Positions 16,112 to 24,238 of a stretch of 64,000 bases of DNA are shown piece by piece (the stretch's first letter is position 1; each line of letters opens with the position of its first letter). The notes under the pieces are model-generated. The model searched no databases. It was not told where the DNA came from and saw nothing but the letters and a program-made list of their open reading frames with translations. The stretch is from Rhizobium chutanense. Lineage in GTDB: Bacteria > Pseudomonadota > Alphaproteobacteria > Rhizobiales > Rhizobiaceae. The stretch covers positions 62,001 through 126,000 of the forward strand of contig NZ_NWSV01000010.1 in assembly GCF_002531935.1 (NCBI RefSeq), in the 5' to 3' direction. A program made the position numbers and the translations under genes.

Positions 16112-18316
16112 ATGCAGACAGTCGGGAAGTCGCAGAGCAAGGGATTGGGAGTAGGCCGTCACCTTACCGTTACGGGCGTGCTTTTTTCCTTTGCCGTCAT
16201 CGTCGCGGTTGCAACCATCATGGTGCTGACGGCGCTCGAGCGCGTGGCCGAAAATGCCAATCTCCTCGATGACGAGCGCTCGCGCGAAACGACGATCGGC
16301 GCGTTGAAGACTTTCGAGGATCAGCTCGGCGCGACGCTCGACGATTACGCCGCCTGGGACGATGCCGCCGTCAACGTCTACGCGCCCGACGGTATGGCCT
16401 GGACGGTCAGCAATTACGGCGAGATGTCGGTCAACAGCGCGCTTTTCGACATGGCGATCGTCATCGATGACGAGAAGAAGGCGATCATGGCCTATCGCGA
16501 CGGCAAGCCGATGGAGGAGCCGCTTGCGAATTTCTTCGCGCCGTCGCTCTGGACCCTGTTCGAGACGGTGAAGGCTGCCGGCCCGACCGGTACCCCGCAG
16601 GCGGTTGGCTTCGTCACGACCGAGCGGGGAATAGCCGCTGTCGGCGTGGCGTTGGTGCGGAAAAAATCCGGGGCGCTTGACGTGCCCGCCGGCCAGCACC
16701 GCTATCTGGTTTTCGCCCGCCATCTCGACAACGACAGGGTGGCAGCACTCGGTCAGACCTATGTCATCGGCGGCCTGAGGCTGGCGCCGGCGAACGTCGA
16801 GGCCGATTATTTCGTGCCGATCGCCGATCCGGCGGGAGCGACGCTCAAGAAGCTCATCTGGACCTCGCGGTCGCCGGGTGACGTCGGCTATGCGCAGGTG
16901 CGGCCGATGGTCATCCAGGCGCTCGGCCTCGTCGGGCTGTTCTTCGTGGTTCTGCTGGTCATCGGCTGGCTTGCCGGCCGCAGGCTGAAAACCGAGGAAA
17001 ACAACGCTCGCGAGGATGCATTGCGAGATCGGCTGAGCGGCCTTTCCAATCGCGACGGTCTCGGGCTTGCCGTCGACCGTTTCGTCGTCGAGGCGCGCCA
17101 GACCAAGCGCAACGTGCTGCTCCTCTATCTCGACCTCGATGGCTTCAAGGAAGTCAATGACAGTTATGGCCATGGTACCGGCGACCAGTTGATCCGCGCC
17201 GTCGCGGCCGGGCTCGACGTGCTCATTCCGCAAGGCGCGGTGCTTGCCCGCATCGGCGGCGATGAATTTGCGATCGCCTTTCTCTCCGACAGCGAGAATG
17301 CCGCCGCCCTGCAGCTTGCCGAGCAGATCCTCGATTTTCTCGTCGATCCGCTGGAAATCGGTCGCCGCGTCGTCGTCGTCGGGGCCAGCATCGGCATCGC
17401 CATGTCCCCGTCCGGCACGATCGAGCGTGAAGAACTGGTGCGTCGCTCCGACCTTGCCATGTACAAGGCGAAGGAAGCCGGCCGCGCGCGCATGATGCTT
17501 TACGATCCGTCGATGGATGCGGACCGGGAGCAGCGCAATGCGCTGGAGCTCGATCTCAGGATCGCCATCGAAAGCGGCGACCTGACGCTCGCCTACCAGC
17601 CGCTGATCGATGCGGCGACGCATGCGCCGACCGGTGTCGAGGCACTGGTGCGCTGGAACCGTCCGGGTCACGGCCCTGTTTCACCCGAGATATTCATTCC
17701 GATCGCCGAGACCAGCGGCCTCATCGAATCGCTCGGATTGTTCGTGCTGCGCAAGGCCTGCGAGACGGCCAAACAATGGCCGGAGCTCAACGTTTCGGTC
17801 AACGTCTCGCCCGGCCAGTTCCGCAATCCCGCCTTTGCCGACTATGTGCGCTACGTGCTGAAGCAGACGGAGATCGAGGCCGGGCGCATCACGCTTGAGA
17901 TCACCGAAGGCTATATGATCCAGAATCCGCAGCGCACGCGCCAGTCGATCGAACGGCTGAAGGCGCTGGGGGTCAAGGTGGCGCTCGACGATTTCGGCTC
18001 CGGCTTCTCCTCGATCGGTTATCTCAGGCAGTTCGGCTTCGACCGGATCAAGATCGACCGCTCGCTGGTCATGGGTGTCAACGAGGACAAGCGCCAGCGC
18101 GAGATGCTGCAGGCAACGGTGGCGCTTGCCCGCTCGCTCGACATTCCGGTGACGGCCGAAGGCATCGAGACCGAGGAGCAGGCAATCGCCATGCGCCTCT
18201 TCGGCTGCGATTGCCTGCAGGGCTATTTGTTCGGAAAGCCCGTCACAGCAGATCTCATCACCGAGATGCTGACCGAGCGACGTGCCGCGGAGCCGCGCCG
18301 CATCAGTGCAGCCTGA
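16112..18316 (+). CDS. Membrane CHASE4-GGDEF-EAL c-di-GMP turnover protein
   Basis: About 734 residues. A transmembrane helix (about 17-40) precedes a periplasmic sensor with the CHASE4 hallmark DDYAAWDDAAVNVY. A second membrane helix lies near 265-290 (VIQALGLVGLFFVVLLVIGWLAG). The GGDEF domain has an intact RIGGDEFAIAF (382-386) but no RxxD inhibitory site before it. The EAL domain has GVEALVRW (510-512) and the loop DDFGSGFSSIGYL. Both activities are therefore possible. GGGAG 6 nt upstream favours ATG 16112 over the ATG at 16088. It is not obviously in an operon. The ligand of the sensor is unknown. Confidence 0.93.
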   Translation: MQTVGKSQSKGLGVGRHLTVTGVLFSFAVIVAVATIMVLTALERVAENANLLDDERSRETTIGALKTFEDQLGATLDDYAAWDDAAVNVYAPDGMAWTVSNYGEMSVNSALFDMAIVIDDEKKAIMAYRDGKPMEEPLANFFAPSLWTLFETVKAAGPTGTPQAVGFVTTERGIAAVGVALVRKKSGALDVPAGQHRYLVFARHLDNDRVAALGQTYVIGGLRLAPANVEADYFVPIADPAGATLKKLIWTSRSPGDVGYAQVRPMVIQALGLVGLFFVVLLVIGWLAGRRLKTEENNAREDALRDRLSGLSNRDGLGLAVDRFVVEARQTKRNVLLLYLDLDGFKEVNDSYGHGTGDQLIRAVAAGLDVLIPQGAVLARIGGDEFAIAFLSDSENAAALQLAEQILDFLVDPLEIGRRVVVVGASIGIAMSPSGTIEREELVRRSDLAMYKAKEAGRARMMLYDPSMDADREQRNALELDLRIAIESGDLTLAYQPLIDAATHAPTGVEALVRWNRPGHGPVSPEIFIPIAETSGLIESLGLFVLRKACETAKQWPELNVSVNVSPGQFRNPAFADYVRYVLKQTEIEAGRITLEITEGYMIQNPQRTRQSIERLKALGVKVALDDFGSGFSSIGYLRQFGFDRIKIDRSLVMGVNEDKRQREMLQATVALARSLDIPVTAEGIETEEQAIAMRLFGCDCLQGYLFGKPVTADLITEMLTERRAAEPRRISAA

Positions 18317-18364
18317 CCGGCGGCGTGACCCTCAGACATCAGGGCTGATTCCCGCAATCCCGGC

Positions 18365-19294
18365 TCAGCTGCCGATATGCCGCTGGCCGCGTTTTTTCGC
18401 TAGAGCGATCTGGTGCTGCCGCTGACGGTAACGCAGCCGGTCTTCCTCCGTGCGCTTGGGATAGCAGTGGCTGCAGGAAACGCCTTCTTCATAGAGCGGT
18501 GAGGTGACTTCCTCTGATGTGATCGGGTTGCGGCAGGCATGGCACAGCTTGTGTTCGCCTTCCTTCAGGCCGTGCTCGACCGATACCCGCTCGTCGAAGA
18601 CGAAGCAGGCGCCGTCCCAGAGGCTTTCCTCCTGCGGCACGTCCTCCAGATATTTCAGGATGCCGCCTTTCAGATGATAAACCTCGTCGAAACCCTCAGC
18701 CTTCATGAAGGCGGTGGCCTTCTCGCAGCGTATGCCGCCGGTGCAGTACATGGCGATCTTCGGCTTGTTGTGCAGGCCGGTATTCTGGCGCACCCAATCG
18801 GGAAATTCCCGGAACGTCTTCGTCTTCGGGTCGAGCGCGCCGCGGAAGGTGCCGATCGCCGTCTCGTAATCGTTGCGGGTATCGATGACGATCGTATCGG
18901 GATCTGATATCAGCGTGTTCCAGTCCTTGGCCGCCACATAGGTGCCGACCACCTTGTTGGGGTCGATATCCTCGACGCCCATGGTGACGATTTCCTTTTT
19001 CAGCTTCACCTTCATGCGCAGGAAGGGCATTTTCGAGGCGCGGCTTTCCTTGTGCTCCAGGCTGGAAAATTCCGGCTGGGTGCGCAGGAAGGAGAGTACG
19101 GCGCCAATGCCGGCATCCGGTCCGGCGATCGTGCCGTTGATGCCCTCATGCGCCAGGAGCAACGTTCCCTTGACGCCGTTCTCTTCGCAAAGCGTCTGCA
19201 GCGCGGCTTGCAGGCTGGCAAAGCGCGGCACGGAAACGAAATGGTAGAGTGCCGCCACGAGGAACGGGCTGGTGTGTGTGAGGCTGTCGGTCAT
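18365..19294 (-). CDS. trhO: tRNA uridine 34 hydroxylase (rhodanese-domain UPF0176 family)
   Basis: This 309-residue protein of the YceA/TrhO family carries out oxygen-dependent hydroxylation of U34 in certain tRNAs. Features are the N-terminal UPF0176 domain ([24 protein letters not shown]), the rhodanese-like domain with [17 protein letters not shown] and the active loop [15 protein letters not shown], and a C-terminal Cys-rich tail ([27 protein letters not shown]) that looks like a zinc site. The start is placed at ATG 19294 ([19 protein letters not shown]), matching the family N-terminus. The frame extends 17 codons further without support. Confidence 0.93.
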   Translation of the reverse strand: MTDSLTHTSPFLVAALYHFVSVPRFASLQAALQTLCEENGVKGTLLLAHEGINGTIAGPDAGIGAVLSFLRTQPEFSSLEHKESRASKMPFLRMKVKLKKEIVTMGVEDIDPNKVVGTYVAAKDWNTLISDPDTIVIDTRNDYETAIGTFRGALDPKTKTFREFPDWVRQNTGLHNKPKIAMYCTGGIRCEKATAFMKAEGFDEVYHLKGGILKYLEDVPQEESLWDGACFVFDERVSVEHGLKEGEHKLCHACRNPITSEEVTSPLYEEGVSCSHCYPKRTEEDRLRYRQRQHQIALAKKRGQRHIGS

Positions 19295-19351
19295 GCGCCC
19301 GGAAATACAGAAAATCGGCGGGCCGCGCAATTGCCTTCGCCGCATGGCCGA

Positions 19352-19828
19352 CTACGCTCGCGCCTGCCATTCGGAAAACGGCCGTATGCCGAAGCTCCGG
19401 TCGGGGATATCGTCGAGAATGCTGATGACCTCGATCGAATGCCCATCTGGGTCCTTGAAATAGATCGATAGCGCCGGCATCCAACCGAGAACCACCGGCT
19501 CCGCCGCCGGCTCACCGGTAAAGCCGAGAGGCTGCACGCCCTTCGCCTTGAGAATGGCGGGGGCCTGCAGCACACCGTCGGCGGTCATACGGAAGGCGAT
19601 GTGCAGCCGCATCTTCAGCGGCCCGGTTCCGGTTTCCCAAAGGCCGAGCATGCCGGTCTTCCTGTCGTCCACCCAAAGGAAAGCGACCTTGCGCTCCTCG
19701 AATGAAGCCGCCGGTTCAAGCCCGACGACATCGCGATAAAAATCCGCGGAGGTCTTGAGATCGGCAACAGTCAGGTGCGTCTCGTAAAGCCCGAGCAGCT
19801 TTGGCATGGCGGCATTTTCGGCGGTCAT
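19352..19828 (-). CDS. VOC (glyoxalase/bleomycin resistance) family protein
   Basis: This protein of about 158 residues carries the vicinal oxygen chelate fold: LYETHLTVADLKTSADFYRDVVGLEP opens the first beta-alpha-beta-beta-beta unit, and the C-terminal metal-ligand signature is YFKDPDGHSIEVI. Members are glyoxalases, dioxygenases or antibiotic-binding proteins. The substrate is not deducible. GAGGAAGAA just upstream supports ATG 19828 (MTAENAAMPKLLG). About 43 bp further upstream lies a SoxR/MerR-type promoter (19871-19901), pointing to induction by redox-active compounds. Confidence 0.85.
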   Translation of the reverse strand: MTAENAAMPKLLGLYETHLTVADLKTSADFYRDVVGLEPAASFEERKVAFLWVDDRKTGMLGLWETGTGPLKMRLHIAFRMTADGVLQAPAILKAKGVQPLGFTGEPAAEPVVLGWMPALSIYFKDPDGHSIEVISILDDIPDRSFGIRPFSEWQARA

Positions 19829-19870
19829 TTCTTCCTCGCGGGGTCCGGTCTCTTTTTGTTCGACCGCCGG

Positions 19871-19901
19871 AGGGTAGGACCTCAAGATTACTTGAGGTCA
19901 A
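19871..19901 (-). promoter_or_regulatory. SoxR-type (MerR-family) promoter of the VOC gene
   Basis: On the minus strand, TTGACC (-35) and TACCCT (-10) are separated by 19 bp. The overlong spacer is occupied by the dyad CCTCAAG-N4-CTTGAGG. This is the geometry of MerR-class promoters, and the half-sites equal the classical SoxR box. The arms extend to GACCTCAAG / CTTGAGGTC, nine perfect base pairs. The promoter points at the VOC gene starting at 19828. No soxR gene is in this window. Confidence 0.85.
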
Positions 19902-19978
19902 TGGGGGTTATGAAAATTTCATTGGTGCCGGCGCAGTGGCAAACCCGACAGCGCACAAGCGGCCCGATTTTACGTCCC

Positions 19979-20887
19979 TCAACGTCCGGCGGTCAGCCAG
20001 AGAAGCTCGATGCGCTCAGCTTCCTCGTCGGGATCATCGGTGAAGACGGTTTCGGCTTTGACAAGCGCTTGCCGCCGGTCTTCCTGCTGGCGGAAGATGA
20101 TGGCGTCGAGCAGGTGAGCCAGATCGTCGTTGCGGGTGAAGAGCTGCGGCTCGGCTTCGACCAGTTCGGAGAGCACGGCGAGATCGTGGATGTGGCCGAG
20201 ATCCTCGACGAGTTCTTTGGCCGCGTCGCTCTTGGCCTTCATCGCGCTAGGCCAGGCATCGTGTAAAAGGCCGTGATAGAGCCGGTAGTCGTAGGTTCGC
20301 TTGCGCAGATTGTGGAAGTCGTCAGCCGATGCCTCGCCGTGGCAGGCCGCAAGTGCTGCCTTCGCCTTCCGCGCGGTGCGGCGCCAGCTCTTGCTCAGCA
20401 TGCGGGCATTCTTACGGTGGCCGCCGTCAAAGGAGACCGTGTCCAGGGCGGCGATCGCCTGCTGCAGAACGTCGGAGGTTTCCGTCAGCCGCTGTTCCAG
20501 GTCGCTTTCGGCATCCGCCATCCAGTCACGGCGTCCTTCGAGGATGGTGACGATGCGGCCGAGCGCTTCGCTCTCCTCCGGCCCACGGGCCGGCTGCTGC
20601 AGATATTGCGCGGTGCCGATGAGGGCGGCCGCATCGCGGATCGCCGACAGCGACTGGGCGGCATCGCGCAGTCTGGCGTTTTCCTGGGCCTGGAAATCCG
20701 GTACCTCGCGGGCCACGAGGCGGTAAAGCGAACGCAATCGTTTCAGGTTTTTGCGGAAGGAGTGGATCGCCTCATGCGCGCCGTCCGGCCGCTCTTCAAG
20801 AATCGCGATGGCGCGGTTCAACTGTTCGGTGGCGACGTTGCGGAACTCTTTGGTGAAGCCGGCATCAGGCCGAATGCGATAGGCCAT
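19979..20887 (-). CDS. CHAD-domain protein
   Basis: This 302-residue alpha-helical CHAD (conserved histidine alpha-helical domain) protein has HEAIHSFRKNLKRLRSLYRLV near the N-terminus and a second half HNLRKRTYDYRLYHGLL. CHAD domains bind polyphosphate through conserved His and basic residues. The gene start at 20887 (MAYRIRPDAGFTKEF) overlaps the end of a CYTH-domain gene by 23 bp, so the two are translationally coupled. In many bacteria the two domains are one polypeptide; here they are separate. A role in polyphosphate binding or metabolism is inferred. Confidence 0.92.
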   Translation of the reverse strand: MAYRIRPDAGFTKEFRNVATEQLNRAIAILEERPDGAHEAIHSFRKNLKRLRSLYRLVAREVPDFQAQENARLRDAAQSLSAIRDAAALIGTAQYLQQPARGPEESEALGRIVTILEGRRDWMADAESDLEQRLTETSDVLQQAIAALDTVSFDGGHRKNARMLSKSWRRTARKAKAALAACHGEASADDFHNLRKRTYDYRLYHGLLHDAWPSAMKAKSDAAKELVEDLGHIHDLAVLSELVEAEPQLFTRNDDLAHLLDAIIFRQQEDRRQALVKAETVFTDDPDEEAERIELLWLTAGR

Positions 20888-21353
20888 GCCTGTCGTGCCC
20901 GTATTCTGTGGCAAGGGCCTGGTTGGAATAGCGGAAATCGCCGGTCACTTCACGGCCGAGCCATGCGGGCAGGGGCGGGTTGTCCGTTTCCGCCGTCATC
21001 TCCACTTCGGCGATAACAAGTCCACGATGCTCGCCGGCAAAGACGTCGACCTCCCAGACGAAGCCTTCATGCGGAACACGGTAGCGCGTCTTCTCGATGA
21101 CGATACCGATCGCGTTCTGCAACAGCTCCTTGGCATCGGCGATCGGGATGTCGTATTCGAATTCATCGCGAGTGATCGCGCTGCGGCCGATCTTGATCGT
21201 CAGCTTCGCTTTCCTGTCGTCGAGGATGCGCACGCGGGCGGAGCGATCGTCCATCGAGGCGATGTAACCCTGCCGCAAGACAGACTTCGTCTCGACGGCG
21301 GAGCGCCATCCATCGCTGCGTACAAGAAACTTCCGCTCGATCTCTTTCGCCAT
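20865..21353 (-). CDS. CYTH-domain triphosphatase-like protein
   Basis: This 162-residue triphosphate tunnel metalloenzyme begins with the diagnostic ExExK motif (MAKEIERKFLV). It continues with RQGYIASMDDRSARVRIL, KLTIKIGRS, EFEYDIP and a closing acidic strand VIAEVEM. Bacterial members hydrolyse inorganic triphosphate or related substrates with Mg2+. The start at 21353 is fixed by the motif at residues 4-8; the open frame reaches 21 codons further. It is coupled to the downstream CHAD gene. Confidence 0.93.
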   Translation of the reverse strand: MAKEIERKFLVRSDGWRSAVETKSVLRQGYIASMDDRSARVRILDDRKAKLTIKIGRSAITRDEFEYDIPIADAKELLQNAIGIVIEKTRYRVPHEGFVWEVDVFAGEHRGLVIAEVEMTAETDNPPLPAWLGREVTGDFRYSNQALATEYGHDRHGLSHSA

Positions 21354-21507
21354 ATCGGTGAACCTTTTGTGACGATTACCGCACGGTAGACCAATTTCCA
21401 CGCATTTCATACCCATCTTGTCATAGGGTCTGGTTTTATCTCGACAAGGGTCGGCGGGGGCGTTATTCGGGATCCGAATTCAATCGTTTCAAGGAAGTCG
21501 CACGACC

Positions 21508-22146
21508 ATGGGCGAGAAAACAGAAAAGCTCCTTTCCATCCTGAAACTCCAGCCTGTCGTTCCGGTCCTGATCGTCGACGATGCGAAGTCGGCGGTATCG
21601 CTGGCCCGCGCGCTCGTCGCGGGCGGCCTGAAGGCGATCGAGATCACCATGCGCACGCCGGCGGCACTCGATGCCGTGCGGGCGGTGGCCGCCGAGGTCG
21701 AGGGCGCCGAAGTCGGCGCCGGCACGATCCTGAATGCCGCCCATTGGGAAGCCGCCGTCGAGGCCGGCTCGAAGTTCATCGTCAGCCCGGGCACGACACA
21801 GGAACTGCTCGATGCCGCCGCCGACTCCGACGTGCCGCTGCTCCCCGGCGCTGCGACTGCCAGCGAAGTCATGGCGTTGCGCGAAGAGGGCTATCAGGTG
21901 CTGAAATTCTTCCCGGCGGAACAGGCCGGTGGCGCGGCCTTGCTGAAGGCGCTGTCTTCGCCGCTCGCCGGTACGCTGTTTTGCCCGACCGGCGGCATTT
22001 CGCTGAAGAACGCCAATGATTATCTCTCGCTGCCGAACGTCATCTGCGTCGGCGGCTCCTGGGTGGCGCCGAAGGAACTGGTCGCAGCCGGCGACTGGGC
22101 TGGCATTACCCGGCTTGCGGCAGAGGCCGCCGCGCTGAAGGCCTGA
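21508..22146 (+). CDS. eda: KDPG/KHG aldolase
   Basis: This 212-residue class I aldolase cleaves 2-keto-3-deoxy-6-phosphogluconate to pyruvate and glyceraldehyde 3-phosphate, the last step of the Entner-Doudoroff route that dominates in rhizobia. The general-base region is KAIEITMRTPAALDAVRA and the Schiff-base lysine is in KFFPAE (Lys133). GAGTILN and CPTGGIS are also conserved. The ATG at 21508 is preceded by AAGGAAG. It is monocistronic, closed by a strong terminator. Confidence 0.96.
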   Translation: MGEKTEKLLSILKLQPVVPVLIVDDAKSAVSLARALVAGGLKAIEITMRTPAALDAVRAVAAEVEGAEVGAGTILNAAHWEAAVEAGSKFIVSPGTTQELLDAAADSDVPLLPGAATASEVMALREEGYQVLKFFPAEQAGGAALLKALSSPLAGTLFCPTGGISLKNANDYLSLPNVICVGGSWVAPKELVAAGDWAGITRLAAEAAALKA

Positions 22147-22164
22147 GTTCGTATTTCTCAAAAG

Positions 22165-22197
22165 TAGGGGGCTCGCTTCTCGGCGAGCCCCCTATTT
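22165..22197 (+). terminator. Intrinsic terminator after eda
   Basis: A perfect 12-bp stem (TAGGGGGCTCGC / GCGAGCCCCCTA) with a 6-nt loop is followed by TTTG. Confidence 0.88.
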
Positions 22198-22257
22198 GTA
22201 TTTCACCTGTCGCAAACCTATGTACCTCTCCAGCTTCAAACAGGGAGATGACGAGGA

Positions 22258-22977
22258 ATGTTCGACGCAAAGAAGCTTCTCGACCAGTTCTTGGGTTCGC
22301 AGGTGCCGGGTCTCGGCGGTTCGGTCCGCGACAGGGCGGGCGAGGCCGTTCAGACGGCAAAAAACAACCCGCTGGCGACAGGTGCGATCGCAGCCGCGCT
22401 TCTCGGCACCAAGACAGGCCGGGGTATTGCCGGCAATGCACTGGCGATCGGCGGTCTCGCCGCCATTGCCGGCCTCGGCTACCAGGCCTACAAGAATTAC
22501 CAGGCGGGGCAAGCGCCCGCTGCGCCTTCGGATGCACCCTCGGCCAACAATCCGGTTCTCCTGCCGCCGCCTGCCGAATCCGGTTTCGGGCCGGCTTCTC
22601 CCGCCGGCAGCAATGAATTCGTGCTGGTGCTGATCAGCGCGATGATCGCAGCCGCCAAGGCCGATGGCCATATCGACGATGCCGAACGCGCCCTCATCAT
22701 GGACAAGATCAAGGCGGCCGATGTCAGCGGCGAGGCTGCAGCCTTCATCGAGCGCGAGCTCGCTTCGCCGACCGACATCGACGCCCTCGTCGCTGCCGCG
22801 ACGACGGAAGAACAGCGCGTCGAGCTCTACACTGCCTCGCGGCTGACCATCGAGCCGGATTCGCGCGCCGAGCGCGGTTATCTCGATCTGCTTGCCGGCA
22901 GGCTCGGCCTTGCCGACCAGCTGGTCGACCATATCGAGGCGACGGTATCCTCCGCCAAGGTTACCTTGTCACAGTGA
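22258..22977 (+). CDS. DUF533 / TerB-like tellurite-resistance-domain protein
   Basis: This 239-residue protein resembles the YebE (DUF533) family. The N-terminus MFDAKKLLDQFLG precedes a hydrophobic Gly/Ala-rich segment (TGAIAAALLGTKTGRGIAGNALAIGGLAAIAGLGYQAYKNY, about 42-80, probably membrane-inserting). A Pro-rich linker follows, then a C-terminal TerB-like helical domain (LISAMIAAAKADGHIDDAERALI) with the usual acidic DGxIDDxE metal-binding pattern. Its molecular function is not established; family members sit at the envelope. The ATG at 22258 follows GACGAGGA. A terminal-inverted-repeat element starts 4 bp after the stop codon. Confidence 0.85.
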   Translation: MFDAKKLLDQFLGSQVPGLGGSVRDRAGEAVQTAKNNPLATGAIAAALLGTKTGRGIAGNALAIGGLAAIAGLGYQAYKNYQAGQAPAAPSDAPSANNPVLLPPPAESGFGPASPAGSNEFVLVLISAMIAAAKADGHIDDAERALIMDKIKAADVSGEAAAFIERELASPTDIDALVAAATTEEQRVELYTASRLTIEPDSRAERGYLDLLAGRLGLADQLVDHIEATVSSAKVTLSQ

Positions 22978-22980
22978 CAT

Positions 22981-23277
22981 CTGGAGCCTTTCCGGGTTAG
23001 ATTGAAGCATTCTGTTGGCTCAAACGGAGTCGGATGGTCGACCGGCCGGTGCGCGTCGTAGCCCGGCTCTACGGCCAAGCTGGCCGGTCGATCAGGCGGC
23101 CCGTTTCAGCCAACCCCGGTGGTTTGCTTGCAAACCAGCTAGGGCCGGGCATCTTTCCGCCAGGATCAAAGGCGATCGGCTCGGACGTACCAAGGGGTAT
23201 GCCCTTCGCCAATCGCCTCTGCCCTGACGAAAACCTGCTCCGGCAGAATGCTTCAAGCTAACCCGGAAAGGCTCCAG
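22981..23277. mobile_element. MITE-like 297-bp element with 34-bp terminal inverted repeats
   Basis: The left end (22981-23014, starting CTGGAGCCTTTCCGGGTTAG) and the right end (23244-23277, ending CCCGGAAAGGCTCCAG) are reverse complements over 34 bases with one mismatch. The interior has further partial symmetry (GACCGGCCGGT and GGCCGGTCGATC) but no convincing gene. It fills the gap between the DUF533 and GNAT genes. No clear target duplication is visible at the ends. A non-autonomous transposon, or a long hairpin-forming intergenic repeat, are the two readings. Confidence 0.7.
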
Positions 23278-23338
23278 GCCGGTTGCCTTTGTCGGGCGGC
23301 TGGCCTATCCACTCCATTCCTGGACAAGGGGAGTGAAC

Positions 23339-24034
23339 ATGCGCGATCTTGCAAATTTCAAAGGCTGCCCGGCGCCGAAGCCGGTCACGCTGAAGGGCCG
23401 TTTCGTCACCGTCGAACCCTATCGGCGCGCCGAGCATCTCGAAGCGCTGTGGGACGGACTTGGCGGCATGGGCATCAACCCGCTGCTTCTCTATTTCGCG
23501 CAGGACGATTTTTCCGGTATCGAGGATTTCGCCAATTGGCTGGAAACCGTCTACACCAAGTCCGGCTGGCTCACCCACATCTTCCGCGACCATGCCACCG
23601 GCAAGATTGTCGGCATGGCGAACTACATGCGTGCCGACCCGGCAAACGGCGTCGTCGAGATCGGCGGGGTGGCGCACGGGCCCGAGATGAAACGCTCGCC
23701 GCTTTCCACCGAGGCGCATTACCTGATGGCCAAGCACGTCTTCGAGGATCTCGGCTACCGCCGTTACGAATGGAAATGCGACAATAAGAACGAGGCGAGC
23801 AAGACGACGGCCGCCCGTTACGGCTTCAGCTTCGAAGGCGTCTTCCGCCAGCACATGATTTCCAAGCACCGCAACCGCGATACCGCCTGGTTCTCGATGA
23901 TCGATGCCGAATGGCCGCTGATCAACGAGGCCTTCGAAGCCTGGCTTTTGCCGGAGAATTTCGACGCCGCCGGCAACCAGATCCGCCGCCTCCAGGATAT
24001 CCGCGCCGATCTCGAAAAGGAAAGGCTCGCATGA
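23339..24034 (+). CDS. GNAT-family N-acetyltransferase, RimJ/RimL-like
   Basis: This 231-residue protein has the GNAT fold of the RimJ/RimL-type (Acetyltransf_3) subgroup. VTLKGRFVTVEPYRRAEHLEAL opens the fold, ANYMRADPANGVVEIGGVAHGPEMKRSPLSTEAHYLMAKHVFEDLGYRRYEWKCD is the acetyl-CoA core, and NEASKTTAARYGFSFEGVFRQHMI follows. Substrate unknown: either a protein N-terminus or a small amine. ATG 23339 is preceded by AAGGGGAG. Its stop overlaps the start of a small membrane protein gene (ATGA), so the two are co-translated. Confidence 0.9.
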   Translation: MRDLANFKGCPAPKPVTLKGRFVTVEPYRRAEHLEALWDGLGGMGINPLLLYFAQDDFSGIEDFANWLETVYTKSGWLTHIFRDHATGKIVGMANYMRADPANGVVEIGGVAHGPEMKRSPLSTEAHYLMAKHVFEDLGYRRYEWKCDNKNEASKTTAARYGFSFEGVFRQHMISKHRNRDTAWFSMIDAEWPLINEAFEAWLLPENFDAAGNQIRRLQDIRADLEKERLA

Positions 24035-24237
24035 GCCCCGAGAGCCGCTCGCAAGCCACTGCCGCCGCCATCATCCTGCTCGGCGCCGGCCTCGTCCTTT
24101 ATTTTCTGCCGACCATCGTTCTGTGGATCGGCAATTTCTCGCCGACGCTGGCGATCGTCGTCGGCGTCTGCCTGATCATGGCGTTCTTCGCGGTTTTCTG
24201 GCTGCGGGCGCGTTATCAGCGCAGCAGAGGGAAATAA
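24031..24237 (+). CDS. Small two-helix membrane protein, unknown function
   Basis: This 68-residue protein (MSPESRSQATAAAIILLGAG...) has two hydrophobic segments, about residues 11-33 and 39-58, and a basic C-terminus RARYQRSRGK. It starts with the ATG of an ATGA overlap with the GNAT gene, a strong sign of translational coupling. I recognise no family. It ends 1 bp before the convergent transporter gene. Confidence 0.7.
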   Translation: MSPESRSQATAAAIILLGAGLVLYFLPTIVLWIGNFSPTLAIVVGVCLIMAFFAVFWLRARYQRSRGK

Positions 24238-24238
24238 G

